Shown: piece after piece, positions 6,706 through 12,760 of the stretch
Numbering within the stretch: position 1 is the stretch's first letter
How the letters are laid out: the number at the start of each line of letters is the position of its first letter
Assembly (NCBI GenBank): GCA_002378845.1
Contig: DFRY01000029.1
Coordinates: 70,819-83,792 of the forward strand
DNA: 12,974 nt
DNA from: Ruminococcaceae bacterium UBA3451
GTDB taxonomy: Bacteria; Bacillota; Clostridia; Oscillospirales; Acutalibacteraceae
Direction of reading: 5' to 3'
Notes under the pieces: generated by a model
What the model was told of the DNA's origin: nothing
Database searches by the model: none
Seen by the model: the letters and a program-made list of their open reading frames with translations, nothing else
Translations under genes and position numbers: made by a program

Positions 6706-7416
6706 TTACGCCAAAGATAAGGCGATTTCCATCATTTGAGTAAAGCTGGTCTGGCGTTCCTGGGCGGACAATGATTCGCCGGTAAACGGGCAGTCAGAAA
6801 TGGTGAGCAGGCAAAGCGCGTTTTTCTTCGCGCGCGCCGCATTCATATAAAGAGCGGCCGCTTCCATTTCAACCGCAAGAACACCCATCTTTATCCATGC
6901 CTTCAGTGAATTTTCGTTGTCGTCGTAAAATGTGTCGCTGGAAAGGATGTTACCCACAACGGTGTTAATTTTCAGTTCTTCCGCCGCTTTCACCGCACGG
7001 CTCAGCAAGCCGAAGCTCGCAATCGGCGCGAAGGTTCCCGGCAGACTGTACTGGGAAGCGTAGTTGGAATTGGTGCAGGCGCCCATGCCGATGACAACGT
7101 CGCGTACATGAACATTGTCTGCAATTCCGCCGGCAGTACCGATGCGGATAATGTTGTCCACGTCGTAAAAATGGAACAGCTCATACGAGTAAATTCCGAT
7201 CGAGGGAATTCCCATGCCGCCGCCCATCACGGAAACGGGCTTGCCTTTGTATTTTCCGGTAAAACCAAGCATATTGCGCACCGTGTTGAAACAAACAACA
7301 TCGGTCAAATACGTCTCCGCAATAAACTTTGCGCGGAGCGGGTCGCCCGGCATTAACACTGTTTTTGCAATTTCTCCTGCTTTTGCCCCGTTGTGGGGCG
7401 TTGGTACGCTAGACAT
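6706..7416 (-). CDS. deoD: Purine-nucleoside phosphorylase, DeoD type
   Basis: This cytoplasmic enzyme splits inosine, guanosine, adenosine and their deoxy forms with phosphate into a purine base and (deoxy)ribose-1-phosphate. The 236-residue length and the motifs match the hexameric DeoD type rather than the trimeric PunA type. They are LMPGDPLRAKFIAET (phosphate-binding Arg28), VMGGGMGIPSIGIYSYEL, RIGTAGG, DVVIGMGACT, and AVEMEAAALY (ribose-binding Glu). The catalytic aspartate lies in LTISDCPFTGE (about 208), followed by the DeoD-like AERQTSF-type tail, here AQERQTSF. GGAGG lies 6 nt before the ATG. It follows deoB after 17 nt, so the two are co-transcribed, and its product ribose-1-phosphate is the DeoB substrate. 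After its stop come 156 nt containing the separate transporter promoter. Confidence 0.96.
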   Translation of the reverse strand: MSSVPTPHNGAKAGEIAKTVLMPGDPLRAKFIAETYLTDVVCFNTVRNMLGFTGKYKGKPVSVMGGGMGIPSIGIYSYELFHFYDVDNIIRIGTAGGIADNVHVRDVVIGMGACTNSNYASQYSLPGTFAPIASFGLLSRAVKAAEELKINTVVGNILSSDTFYDDNENSLKAWIKMGVLAVEMEAAALYMNAARAKKNALCLLTISDCPFTGESLSAQERQTSFTQMMEIALSLA

Positions 7417-7433
7417 ATGATTCCTCCAAATTT

Positions 7434-8603
7434 TTATTTTATGATTTTGTTCAACATGGAAGTCCCTGTCACCTTTTGCTCTACTCCGAAATAGTCCAGC
7501 ACAGTGGCGGCAATGTCGGCAAAGGTCGGGCGTGTCCCCAGGTTAACACCGGGTTTCACTTCACTTCCGTATATCACCCACGGGGTATACTCGCGGGAAT
7601 GGTCGGTAGACGGGGTAATCGGGTCGCAGCCGTGGTCGGCGGTAATCATAAGCAAATCGCCTTCGCGCAGACCCGCCATAATTTCAGGCAGTTTTGTATC
7701 AAAGTATGTCAGCGCTTTTGCGTAACCATCCACGTCGTTGCGGTGGCCGTACAGCATGTCAAAGTCAACTAAATTGATAAAGCACAAACCGTTAAAGTCT
7801 CTTTTGGTATATTCGAGGGTACGCTCAATCCCCTCTTCATTGCCCTTGGTGCGAACAAATTCGCTGACGCCTTTTCCGGCAAATATATCATTGATTTTTC
7901 CGACGGCAATGACATCGAACTGATTTTCCACCAATTGGTCCAGCATGGTAACCTTCGGCGGTTGGAGCGAAAAATCGTGGCGGTTGGTGGTACGCGTAAA
8001 ATTCGGAGATTCCCCGGTGAACGGTCTTGCAATAACGCGACCCACGCCGTGTTCGCCAACCAACATGTCCCGGGCAATCTGGCAGTAGCGGTACAGTTCC
8101 TCAACCGGTACCACACTTTCGTGTGCGGCAATCTGGAACACGCTGTCCGCAGAGGTATAAACGATTAGCGCACCGGTTTCTACATGCTCTTTTCCGTAAT
8201 CACGAATCACATCCGTTCCGGAATACGGTTTGTTACAAATCACCTTATGGCCGGTTTTTTCCTCAAATTCCCGCAGTACTTCCACCGGAAAGCCGTCGGG
8301 GTAAGTCGGCAGCGGCTTTGGGGAATTAATGCCTGCAATTTCCCAGTGGCCGATGGTAGTGTCTTTCCCTTTGGAAATTTCCTGCATGCGTGCAAAAGCA
8401 CCCAGCGGCGCTTCCGCCTTCGGGCGGCAGGTTACGCCGTCAATGTTGAACAGACCGAGCTTCTGCATGTTCGGCATATCAAAATATTGGCTGGGGGCCG
8501 CGGCAGCGATGGTATTGCTGCCTTCGTCGCCGTATTCCGCAGCGTCCGGTTCCTCGCCGATTCCGACGCTGTCAAGCACGATTAAAAAAATGCGTTTTTC
8601 CAT
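7434..8603 (-). CDS. deoB: Phosphopentomutase
   Basis: This enzyme interconverts (deoxy)ribose-1-phosphate and (deoxy)ribose-5-phosphate, linking the two nucleoside phosphorylases to deoC and to pentose-phosphate metabolism. It is a cytoplasmic metalloenzyme of the alkaline-phosphatase superfamily with two Mn ions. Visible features are the N-terminal metal-binding LIVLDSVGIG (Asp11), SNT at 29-31, and GKDTTIGHWE (79-88), whose Thr82 should be the phosphorylated residue by comparison with the Bacillus enzyme. Further metal ligands lie in NLVDFDMLYGHRND and in MITADHGCDPITPSTDHSREYTPW. The 389-residue length is normal. AGAAGGAT lies 9 nt before the ATG, and the gene begins 18 nt after the regulator stop, so it belongs to the same transcript as the regulator. 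Confidence 0.97.
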   Translation of the reverse strand: MEKRIFLIVLDSVGIGEEPDAAEYGDEGSNTIAAAAPSQYFDMPNMQKLGLFNIDGVTCRPKAEAPLGAFARMQEISKGKDTTIGHWEIAGINSPKPLPTYPDGFPVEVLREFEEKTGHKVICNKPYSGTDVIRDYGKEHVETGALIVYTSADSVFQIAAHESVVPVEELYRYCQIARDMLVGEHGVGRVIARPFTGESPNFTRTTNRHDFSLQPPKVTMLDQLVENQFDVIAVGKINDIFAGKGVSEFVRTKGNEEGIERTLEYTKRDFNGLCFINLVDFDMLYGHRNDVDGYAKALTYFDTKLPEIMAGLREGDLLMITADHGCDPITPSTDHSREYTPWVIYGSEVKPGVNLGTRPTFADIAATVLDYFGVEQKVTGTSMLNKIIK

Positions 8604-8621
8604 AAGTTCTAAATCCTTCTT

Positions 8622-9617
8622 TTATATTTGTTTTGTTGTTTGACGTATTTTCAGGGAAACGGGCAGAATGTTTTCCCGCTGCTCTATCGTATTATTCGCA
8701 ACCTGATCAATAATTAACTTCGCCGCCAGCCTGCCAATTTCTTCAATCGGCTGGGCGACGGTAGTCAGTGCGGGCGTCATTAAGGAGCTAAGCTCCACGC
8801 CGTCGTACCCTACAATCATCATATCGTCCGGAACACGGCGGCCCTGCTCGCACAATACTTTATATAGGGAAAGCGCCACCATGTCGCTGGAAGCCAGAAT
8901 TCCGTCTGTATTAGGAAAGCGTTCCAGCAGTTCACGGGAACATTCCAGTCCGTCGCTGAAGCTGTACTGGCTGTTAATGAACAAAGGCTGAATTCCGTGT
9001 TCGTTGCAGGCATCCACATAACCCAGAAAGCGCTGCTGGCTGCTGGAGTATTTTTGCGGCCCGCGCATAAGTACGACATGCCTGCACCCGCATTCCACCA
9101 GATGCTCGGTGGAAATTCGCCCGCCGGAATAATTATCGGACTGAACCGATGCAGTATAACTGGTACCGGCGCTTTTGTCAAGTACAACGACCGGAAGAGG
9201 ACAGCTGCGAATTTCTTCGTCCAGATGCTCATTGTTGGCAGTAATAATAATTCCGTCTGCATTCATGGACGATAACATATTAATGTAAGCAGCTTCCTTT
9301 TGCGGATTTTCATCCGAGTTGCACAATATCATTTTATAGCCGTTTTGAAACGCTTCATCCTCGATTGCACGGCCGATTTCGTTCAGGAAAATATTCAGAA
9401 TGCTGGGTACAATATAACCGATAATCCGAGAGGACTTTTTATAGAGTGAACGGGCGATTTCATTCGGTTTGAAACCCGTTTCATTTATCGCTTCCAGCAC
9501 ACGGCGGGCTTTTTCCTCATTTACTCTCGCCGTACCGTTGATTACGCGGGAAACTGTAGCCGAAGAAACCCCGGCCAGCTTAGCAACATCGCTGATATGC
9601 GCCAAAACAATCACCAT
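8622..9617 (-). CDS. LacI-family transcriptional regulator, probable local repressor of the nucleoside locus
   Basis: The protein begins with a LacI helix-turn-helix (HISDVAKLAGVSSATVSRVINGTARV) and a hinge helix NEIARSLYKKSS whose Leu normally inserts at a central CG. It continues as a ribose-binding-protein fold to GYDGVELSSLMTPALTTVAQP and LKIRQTTKQI. From the ATG at 9617 it has 331 residues, normal for the family. The frame is open up to a GTG at 9680 and an ATG at 9677. I reject those because they coincide with the predicted transcription start and would add 21 atypical residues over an operator. A TTG at 9605 preceded by GGTGA is a realistic alternative, giving MAHISDVAKL. It heads the locus, 18 nt before deoB, so autoregulation and control of nucleoside genes are likely. 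The effector is unknown; a pentose phosphate or nucleoside is a guess. Confidence 0.9.
   Translation of the reverse strand: MVIVLAHISDVAKLAGVSSATVSRVINGTARVNEEKARRVLEAINETGFKPNEIARSLYKKSSRIIGYIVPSILNIFLNEIGRAIEDEAFQNGYKMILCNSDENPQKEAAYINMLSSMNADGIIITANNEHLDEEIRSCPLPVVVLDKSAGTSYTASVQSDNYSGGRISTEHLVECGCRHVVLMRGPQKYSSSQQRFLGYVDACNEHGIQPLFINSQYSFSDGLECSRELLERFPNTDGILASSDMVALSLYKVLCEQGRRVPDDMMIVGYDGVELSSLMTPALTTVAQPIEEIGRLAAKLIIDQVANNTIEQRENILPVSLKIRQTTKQI
9470..9483. promoter_or_regulatory. Second LacI/cre-like palindrome inside the regulator gene
   Basis: TGAAACCCGTTTCA has perfect 6-nt arms TGAAAC/GTTTCA but a CC centre in place of the CG of consensus sites. It lies in the DNA-binding-domain coding region, over codons for the common LacI stretch ETGFKPN, 193 bp centre-to-centre from the promoter-proximal site. 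It may be an auxiliary looping operator or a coincidence of conserved coding sequence. Confidence 0.35.
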
Positions 9618-9662
9618 AACTTTCTGTGAAAGAAAAAAGAAACCATTTCTGAGTAATTTTCT

Positions 9663-9676
9663 TGAAAGCGGTTTCA
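9663..9676. promoter_or_regulatory. LacI/CcpA-type operator just downstream of the regulator start site
   Basis: TGAAAGCGGTTTCA matches the catabolite-responsive element pattern TGWNANCGNTNWCA at every defined position and has the central CG favoured by LacI-family proteins with this recognition helix. It lies about 5-18 nt downstream of the predicted start near 9681, where bound repressor would block transcription. It could be bound by CcpA, by the adjacent LacI-family protein itself, or by both. Confidence 0.7.
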
Positions 9677-9687
9677 TCACGATTTAC

Positions 9688-9716
9688 ATTGTACAGCGCA
9701 GTTGGCGATATGTCAA
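9688..9716 (-). promoter_or_regulatory. Sigma-A promoter of the regulator-deoB-deoD transcript
   Basis: On the minus strand, a consensus -35 TTGACA (9711-9716) and -10 TACAAT (9688-9693) are separated by 17 bp. The predicted start near 9681 gives a leader of about 64 nt to the ATG at 9617. This is the best promoter in the window, strong enough to need repression by the operator just downstream. Confidence 0.85.
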
Positions 9717-9907
9717 TATTTTTTAAACAGAATCCGATTTTTTTGTAGATTTCAAAGAAAACACGCAAAGAAAGGGCTTGTCCCACCATACGGGCACCCG
9801 TTTCAAAAAGCAACACGGAATTTCTCTATTTTTCTCAATTATAAATCAAACTGTAAAAAAGTTCCAGTCAATTTAAGGATTTTTCAGACAAAGTCTAACT
9901 TTTGTTT
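9717..9907. other. Divergent intergenic region with no gene seen
   Basis: This AT-rich stretch lies between the leftward regulator promoter and the rightward CIRCE element. I see no convincing ORF or RNA gene. It holds a half-site ACCCGTTTCA (9796-9805) that resembles half of the LacI/cre-like palindromes, and short inverted repeats (ACGGG-CA-CCCGT at 9790-9801; AGAC-AAA-GTCT near 9887-9897). I could not find a convincing -35/-10 pair for the rightward gene in it. Confidence 0.5.
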
Positions 9908-9934
9908 TTAGCACTCTCGTGTTTCGAGTGCTAA
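9908..9934. promoter_or_regulatory. CIRCE element (HrcA operator)
   Basis: TTAGCACTC-N9-GAGTGCTAA is a perfect match to the CIRCE consensus, including the 9-nt spacer. CIRCE is bound by the HrcA repressor, which normally controls groESL and dnaK operons and is released on heat stress. Here it lies 130 nt before the hsp20 start codon, pointing to HrcA control of this small heat-shock gene. Confidence 0.97.
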
Positions 9935-10030
9935 AATTAAAGATTTGTTATAAATTCGTACAAATATTTTTCACAATTCACGCCTATACTAAAATCGTAA
10001 ACAAAGAGCGGAACACACAAAGGGTGCAAC

Positions 10031-10064
10031 GCTCCAAAATCAAATAAATATGGAGGTTTTGATT
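10031..10064 (+). promoter_or_regulatory. hsp20 leader segment able to fold around its ribosome binding site
   Basis: Two competing pairings are visible. CTCCA (10032-10036) is complementary to TGGAG (10051-10055), which is most of the Shine-Dalgarno sequence. AATCAAA (10038-10044) is complementary to TTTGATT (10058-10064), which ends directly before the ATG and puts the Shine-Dalgarno in a 13-nt loop. The same left arm, extended to AAATCAAA, also pairs with TTTGATTT at 10068-10075, inside the first codons. The stems are short and mostly AU, as in RNA thermometers, but the region is AT-rich and chance pairing is possible. Confidence 0.35.
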
Positions 10065-10493
10065 ATGTTTGATTTAATTCCTTTTGAGCAAAGAAGCAGA
10101 AATCTGTTCGACTATTTCAACAGGATGAGCCAAGACTTTTTCGGCGACATGGACAAAGAATTTTCCCCATGCCGTACGGATATTCTCGACAAAGGCGATA
10201 AATTTATTCTCAAGGCCGACATGCCGGGCTTTAATAAAGAGGATATCCATATTAACATAGACGGCGACATGTTGACCCTTACTGCGGAACACAGCGAGGA
10301 CAACAATACCGACCCCGACGGCCAGGGCTTTGTCCGCCGCGAAAGAAGGTACGGTTCCTTAAGCAGAAGCTTTGATATTTCCAATATCGATGCGGAAAAA
10401 ATTACCGCAAGCTATGAAAAAGGCGTGCTGGAACTGGATTTGCCGAAACAGGAAAAAACACTTCCGCCTTCGCGCCAGATTGAAATTCGCTAA
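10065..10493 (+). CDS. hsp20: Small heat-shock protein, Hsp20/alpha-crystallin family
   Basis: This is an ATP-independent cytoplasmic chaperone that holds unfolding proteins. The 142-residue protein has a short N-terminal arm (MFDLIPFEQRSRNLFDYFNRMSQDFF) and the alpha-crystallin domain from about 36 to 130. It contains the family signature GVLELDLPK (120-128) and ends with the C-terminal I-x-I motif (IEI, 139-141) that anchors oligomers. I chose the ATG at 10065 because GGAGG at 10052-10056 lies 8 nt before it. The in-frame ATG at 10050 would place that site inside the coding sequence and add an atypical MEVLI. Upstream is a perfect CIRCE, so expression should be controlled by HrcA; downstream is a strong terminator, so it is a single-gene transcript. 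It is the only complete plus-strand gene here and has no functional link to the nucleoside locus. Confidence 0.96.
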   Translation: MFDLIPFEQRSRNLFDYFNRMSQDFFGDMDKEFSPCRTDILDKGDKFILKADMPGFNKEDIHINIDGDMLTLTAEHSEDNNTDPDGQGFVRRERRYGSLSRSFDISNIDAEKITASYEKGVLELDLPKQEKTLPPSRQIEIR

Positions 10494-10536
10494 TTTCCAG
10501 ACAAAACAAATCCTTTTTGCAGACTTTGCACACTTC

Positions 10537-10582
10537 GGGCCGCATATGCGCAATTGCATATGCGGCCCAATTTTGTTCTTTT
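10537..10582 (+). terminator. Rho-independent terminator of hsp20
   Basis: A perfect 13-bp stem, GGGCCGCATATGC (10537-10549) with GCATATGCGGCCC (10556-10568), closes a GCAATT loop. It is followed on the plus strand by AATTTTGTTCTTTT. The other side of the stem is not T-rich, so it acts mainly in the hsp20 direction and is not a good terminator for the converging corA gene. Confidence 0.9.
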
Positions 10583-10636
10583 ACGTTTAGCTGTCGTAAT
10601 TATAATACTTTGCGGTCACATGCCGGTCACAGAAAA

Positions 10637-11542
10637 TTACAGGATTTTCCTCTTTTTAAAATATATAATAGAAACCACTACAAAGAGGACGGATATGATG
10701 ATTGCCATTGTATAACCGTACGGCCACTGCAGTTCGGGCATGTTTTTAAAGTTCATGCCGTACCAGCCGACCAAAAGAGTAAGGGGAAGGAAAATAGCCG
10801 TAATAACAGTAAATAATTTCATGATTTCGTTCAGCTTAATGTCCACCTGGGACTGGTACGCTTCACGCACCTGTGTGACATAGTCGCGCAAATTCAGAAT
10901 GTTGCGGTTCAGGCGGTCCACCCGTGCGGTAAACATCTTGAAATAGCGCAAAGCACCGGAAGAAAGCATTCCGTTGGTATTTTCCTCAATGCTTTCCGCA
11001 ACGTCAAGAAGCTGCTCATAGTATTTCTTATAAAACATCAGCCTTTTTCGCATAGCAACAATGTCGCGAATGCAGTCCTCTTCTTCCCCTTCGATAATTC
11101 GGTGTTCCAGGTCTGAAACTTGCTCCTCCAAGTCTTCCAGTTCCTGCGAATCATTGTTTGTCAGGCTGTTAAAAAACGCATACAGCACACGGGAAAGGTT
11201 TAGGTTTACCGTTTTAACATTCACCAATGTCTGAAGTACTTTTTCCACTGTCTCGCAATGACCGTGACAGACAAAAATCACCTGCTCCGGGGTAACGTAC
11301 AGTGCGACACGGTGGGTAGAGTACCGGTTGTCGTCATCCGCCACATTTAACAGGATAAAATCGTAACCGTCATAGGCTTCCAGCTTAGCCGCACCGGTGC
11401 CGCGGCACTCTTCAATGGTATGCTGTGCAAACCGGGTATTCATCTGCTGAAGCTCGTCGACACTGCAAATGCAGACCGCACTGCTTTCGAAGGATTCTTC
11501 CGCTTCCGCCAGCGTATTTTCTTCCAGTTTATAACACTTCAT
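10637..11542 (-). CDS. corA: CorA-family divalent-cation (Mg/Co) transporter
   Basis: This is a pentameric membrane channel for Mg2+ and related ions. The N-terminal soluble domain (about 1-240) includes a charged coiled-coil-like region ELEDLEEQVSDLEHRIIEGEEED. It is followed by the long pore helix and two transmembrane segments near the C-terminus (about 243-260 and 274-295), joined by the loop holding the family hallmark YGMN (261-264), followed by FKNMPEL. The tail is basic (KKRKIL). Length is 301 residues from the ATG at 11542, which has AGGAG 7 nt upstream. The frame stays open to an ATG at 11599, but that lies in the -35 box of the gene's own promoter, so the shorter start is right. 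The gene is convergent with hsp20 and monocistronic. Specificity (Mg, Co or Ni) cannot be read from the sequence. Confidence 0.94.
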   Translation of the reverse strand: MKCYKLEENTLAEAEESFESSAVCICSVDELQQMNTRFAQHTIEECRGTGAAKLEAYDGYDFILLNVADDDNRYSTHRVALYVTPEQVIFVCHGHCETVEKVLQTLVNVKTVNLNLSRVLYAFFNSLTNNDSQELEDLEEQVSDLEHRIIEGEEEDCIRDIVAMRKRLMFYKKYYEQLLDVAESIEENTNGMLSSGALRYFKMFTARVDRLNRNILNLRDYVTQVREAYQSQVDIKLNEIMKLFTVITAIFLPLTLLVGWYGMNFKNMPELQWPYGYTMAIIISVLFVVVSIIYFKKRKIL

Positions 11543-11570
11543 AATCTTACTCCTAAGAATATTTGTCCTT

Positions 11571-11599
11571 ATTGTAGCAAAGTGCGCACCGTTATGCAA
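11571..11599 (-). promoter_or_regulatory. Sigma-A promoter of corA
   Basis: On the minus strand, -35 TTGCAT (11594-11599) and -10 TACAAT (11571-11576) are separated by 17 bp. The predicted start is near 11564, leaving a leader of about 22 nt that holds only the ribosome binding site, too short for a magnesium riboswitch. Confidence 0.8.
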
Positions 11600-11713
11600 C
11601 TGTGGTCTTGAAACAATCTGTGATAGGCCGTATCATCCGCAAAACGAGGTTTTATATACTTCATGCGCAAATCACCGGAACACTCCGCCGTGCACATTGC
11701 TCCGTGCCGGCAA

Positions 11714-11747
11714 AAAACGCCCGTACAGTAACCTGTACGGGCGTTTT
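11714..11747 (-). terminator. Rho-independent terminator after metQ
   Basis: A 15-bp stem with a 4-nt loop (11729-11732) has the GC-rich core CGCCCGTACAG/CTGTACGGGCG. On the minus strand the core is followed by TTTTTTG, starting 32 nt after the metQ stop. It separates the methionine transporter operon from corA. The plus-strand side ends in four T, so weaker activity in the other direction is possible. Confidence 0.9.
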
Positions 11748-11759
11748 GCGGATAATTGC

Positions 11760-12617
11760 TTATTTCGCCGGAACAACAGCTCCGCTGAATGTATTCTTTA
11801 TAAAGGTTTTCATTTCGTCGCTTTTGAGCACGTCGACCAGAGCTTTAATATCTTCGCGGTTCTCATCGCCTTTTCGTACGGCAATAATATTTGCGTATGT
11901 GGTTGCGGCAAGGGAATCGTCCACTTCGACCGCCAGTGCGTCGGTGACTTTCAAATTGCCCTGCAGCGCATAGTTTCCGTTGATAACAGCAAGGTCAACG
12001 TCCGGCAGGGAACGCACCAGCTGCGCGGCTTCAATTTCGCTAAACTTCAGGTTCTTCGTATTTTCGGCTATATCCTTCTGGGTAGCGGTAACGCCGGCGC
12101 CGTCTTTCAGTTTGATTAAGCCCTGCGCCTGCAGCAAAAGAAGCGCTCTTGCTTCGTTGGAAGTATCGTTCGGAACGGCAATGGTAGCGCCGTCCTTCAG
12201 GTCGGCAAGGGCTTTTGTTTTTCCTGCGTAAATACCGAACGGTTCGTAATGAATGGAACCGGCGGAAACAATGTTCGTGCCCTTCTGCTTATTAAAATCA
12301 TCCAGATAAGGTTGATGCTGGAAGTAGTTTGCGTCAAGTTCTTTGCTTTCCAGCGCGGTGTTCGGCAGCACATAATCGGAAAATTCCTTAATTTCAAGGT
12401 CGTAGCCCTTTTCTTTCAGAATTTTTGCGGCTTCCTTTAAAATAATTGCGTGGGGTGTTGGGGAAGCACCGATTACAATTTTTTTCAATGCCCCGGTGCT
12501 GGCCGCAGGCGAAGCGCCGTCTGCGGAAGGAGTAGCTGTGGTGCTGGAAGATGCGCAGCCGGCAAAAACGGACAGGGAAAGCGCCGCGATTAATATCGAT
12601 GAAATTACTTTTTTCAT
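11760..12617 (-). CDS. metQ: Methionine-type ABC transporter substrate-binding lipoprotein (MetQ/NlpA family)
   Basis: This is an extracytoplasmic receptor of the MetNIQ importer for methionine. The 285-residue protein starts with a signal peptide (KK, then hydrophobic residues 4-19) and lipobox VFAGC, so Cys21 is the lipid anchor, followed by a Ser/Thr/Ala-rich linker to about residue 45. The NlpA fold shows IVIGASPTPHAIILKEAAKILKEKGYDLEIKEFSDYVLPNTAL, then ELDANYFQHQPYLDDFN, IAVPNDTSNEARALLLLQ, and VDLAVINGNYAL, all typical of the family. The ATG at 12617 has GGAGG 9 nt upstream. The frame remains open to 12689, but those codons lack lipoprotein features. The permease gene metI precedes it on the same strand with a 143-nt gap holding a possible promoter. 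The exact ligand (L- or D-methionine, or another small amino acid) is inferred from family only. Confidence 0.94.
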   Translation of the reverse strand: MKKVISSILIAALSLSVFAGCASSSTTATPSADGASPAASTGALKKIVIGASPTPHAIILKEAAKILKEKGYDLEIKEFSDYVLPNTALESKELDANYFQHQPYLDDFNKQKGTNIVSAGSIHYEPFGIYAGKTKALADLKDGATIAVPNDTSNEARALLLLQAQGLIKLKDGAGVTATQKDIAENTKNLKFSEIEAAQLVRSLPDVDLAVINGNYALQGNLKVTDALAVEVDDSLAATTYANIIAVRKGDENREDIKALVDVLKSDEMKTFIKNTFSGAVVPAK

Positions 12618-12726
12618 ATGAATTATCCTCCAATTTATAAAATTATGGAAAAGTAGCGATTCTGAACTTTCGCCAGAAAAAGAATCCATTACGGAATAAA
12701 ATCTGAAAATTTTGATACTTTACGTT

Positions 12727-12755
12727 ATATTATAAGCTTATTATACAAATTGTAA
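12727..12755 (-). promoter_or_regulatory. Possible internal promoter for metQ
   Basis: On the minus strand, -35 TTACAA (12750-12755) and -10 TAATAT (12727-12732) are spaced 17 bp, just after the metI stop. A start near 12720 gives a leader of about 100 nt before metQ. The region is very AT-rich, so promoter-like matches are expected by chance; the 143-nt metI-metQ gap is what makes it plausible. I see no S-box or other riboswitch in this gap. Confidence 0.4.
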
Positions 12756-12760
12756 CTACG

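Noticed and set aside
9638..9650. AGAAACCATTTCT as another LacI-type operator in the regulator leader
   Set aside because: The inner positions are not symmetric and the central CG is missing; the surroundings are purine-rich, so chance is likely.
9935..9990. hsp20 promoter near TATACT (9985-9990) or TTAAAG-16-TACAAA (9937-9964)
   Set aside because: No -35 hexamer sits at 16-18 bp from TATACT, and the other pair is weak in AT-rich DNA. The promoter must be near the CIRCE but I cannot place it.
10613..10631. Direct repeat CGGTCACA-TGC-CGGTCACA downstream of corA
   Set aside because: Only two 8-nt copies, no symmetry and no promoter nearby. I find no clear corA terminator here either.
12730..12747. 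AT-rich palindromic patch around AAGCTT after metI as a terminator or operator
   Set aside because: The stem is short and almost entirely AT with no T-run. Its promoter-like hexamers are listed only as a low-confidence feature.
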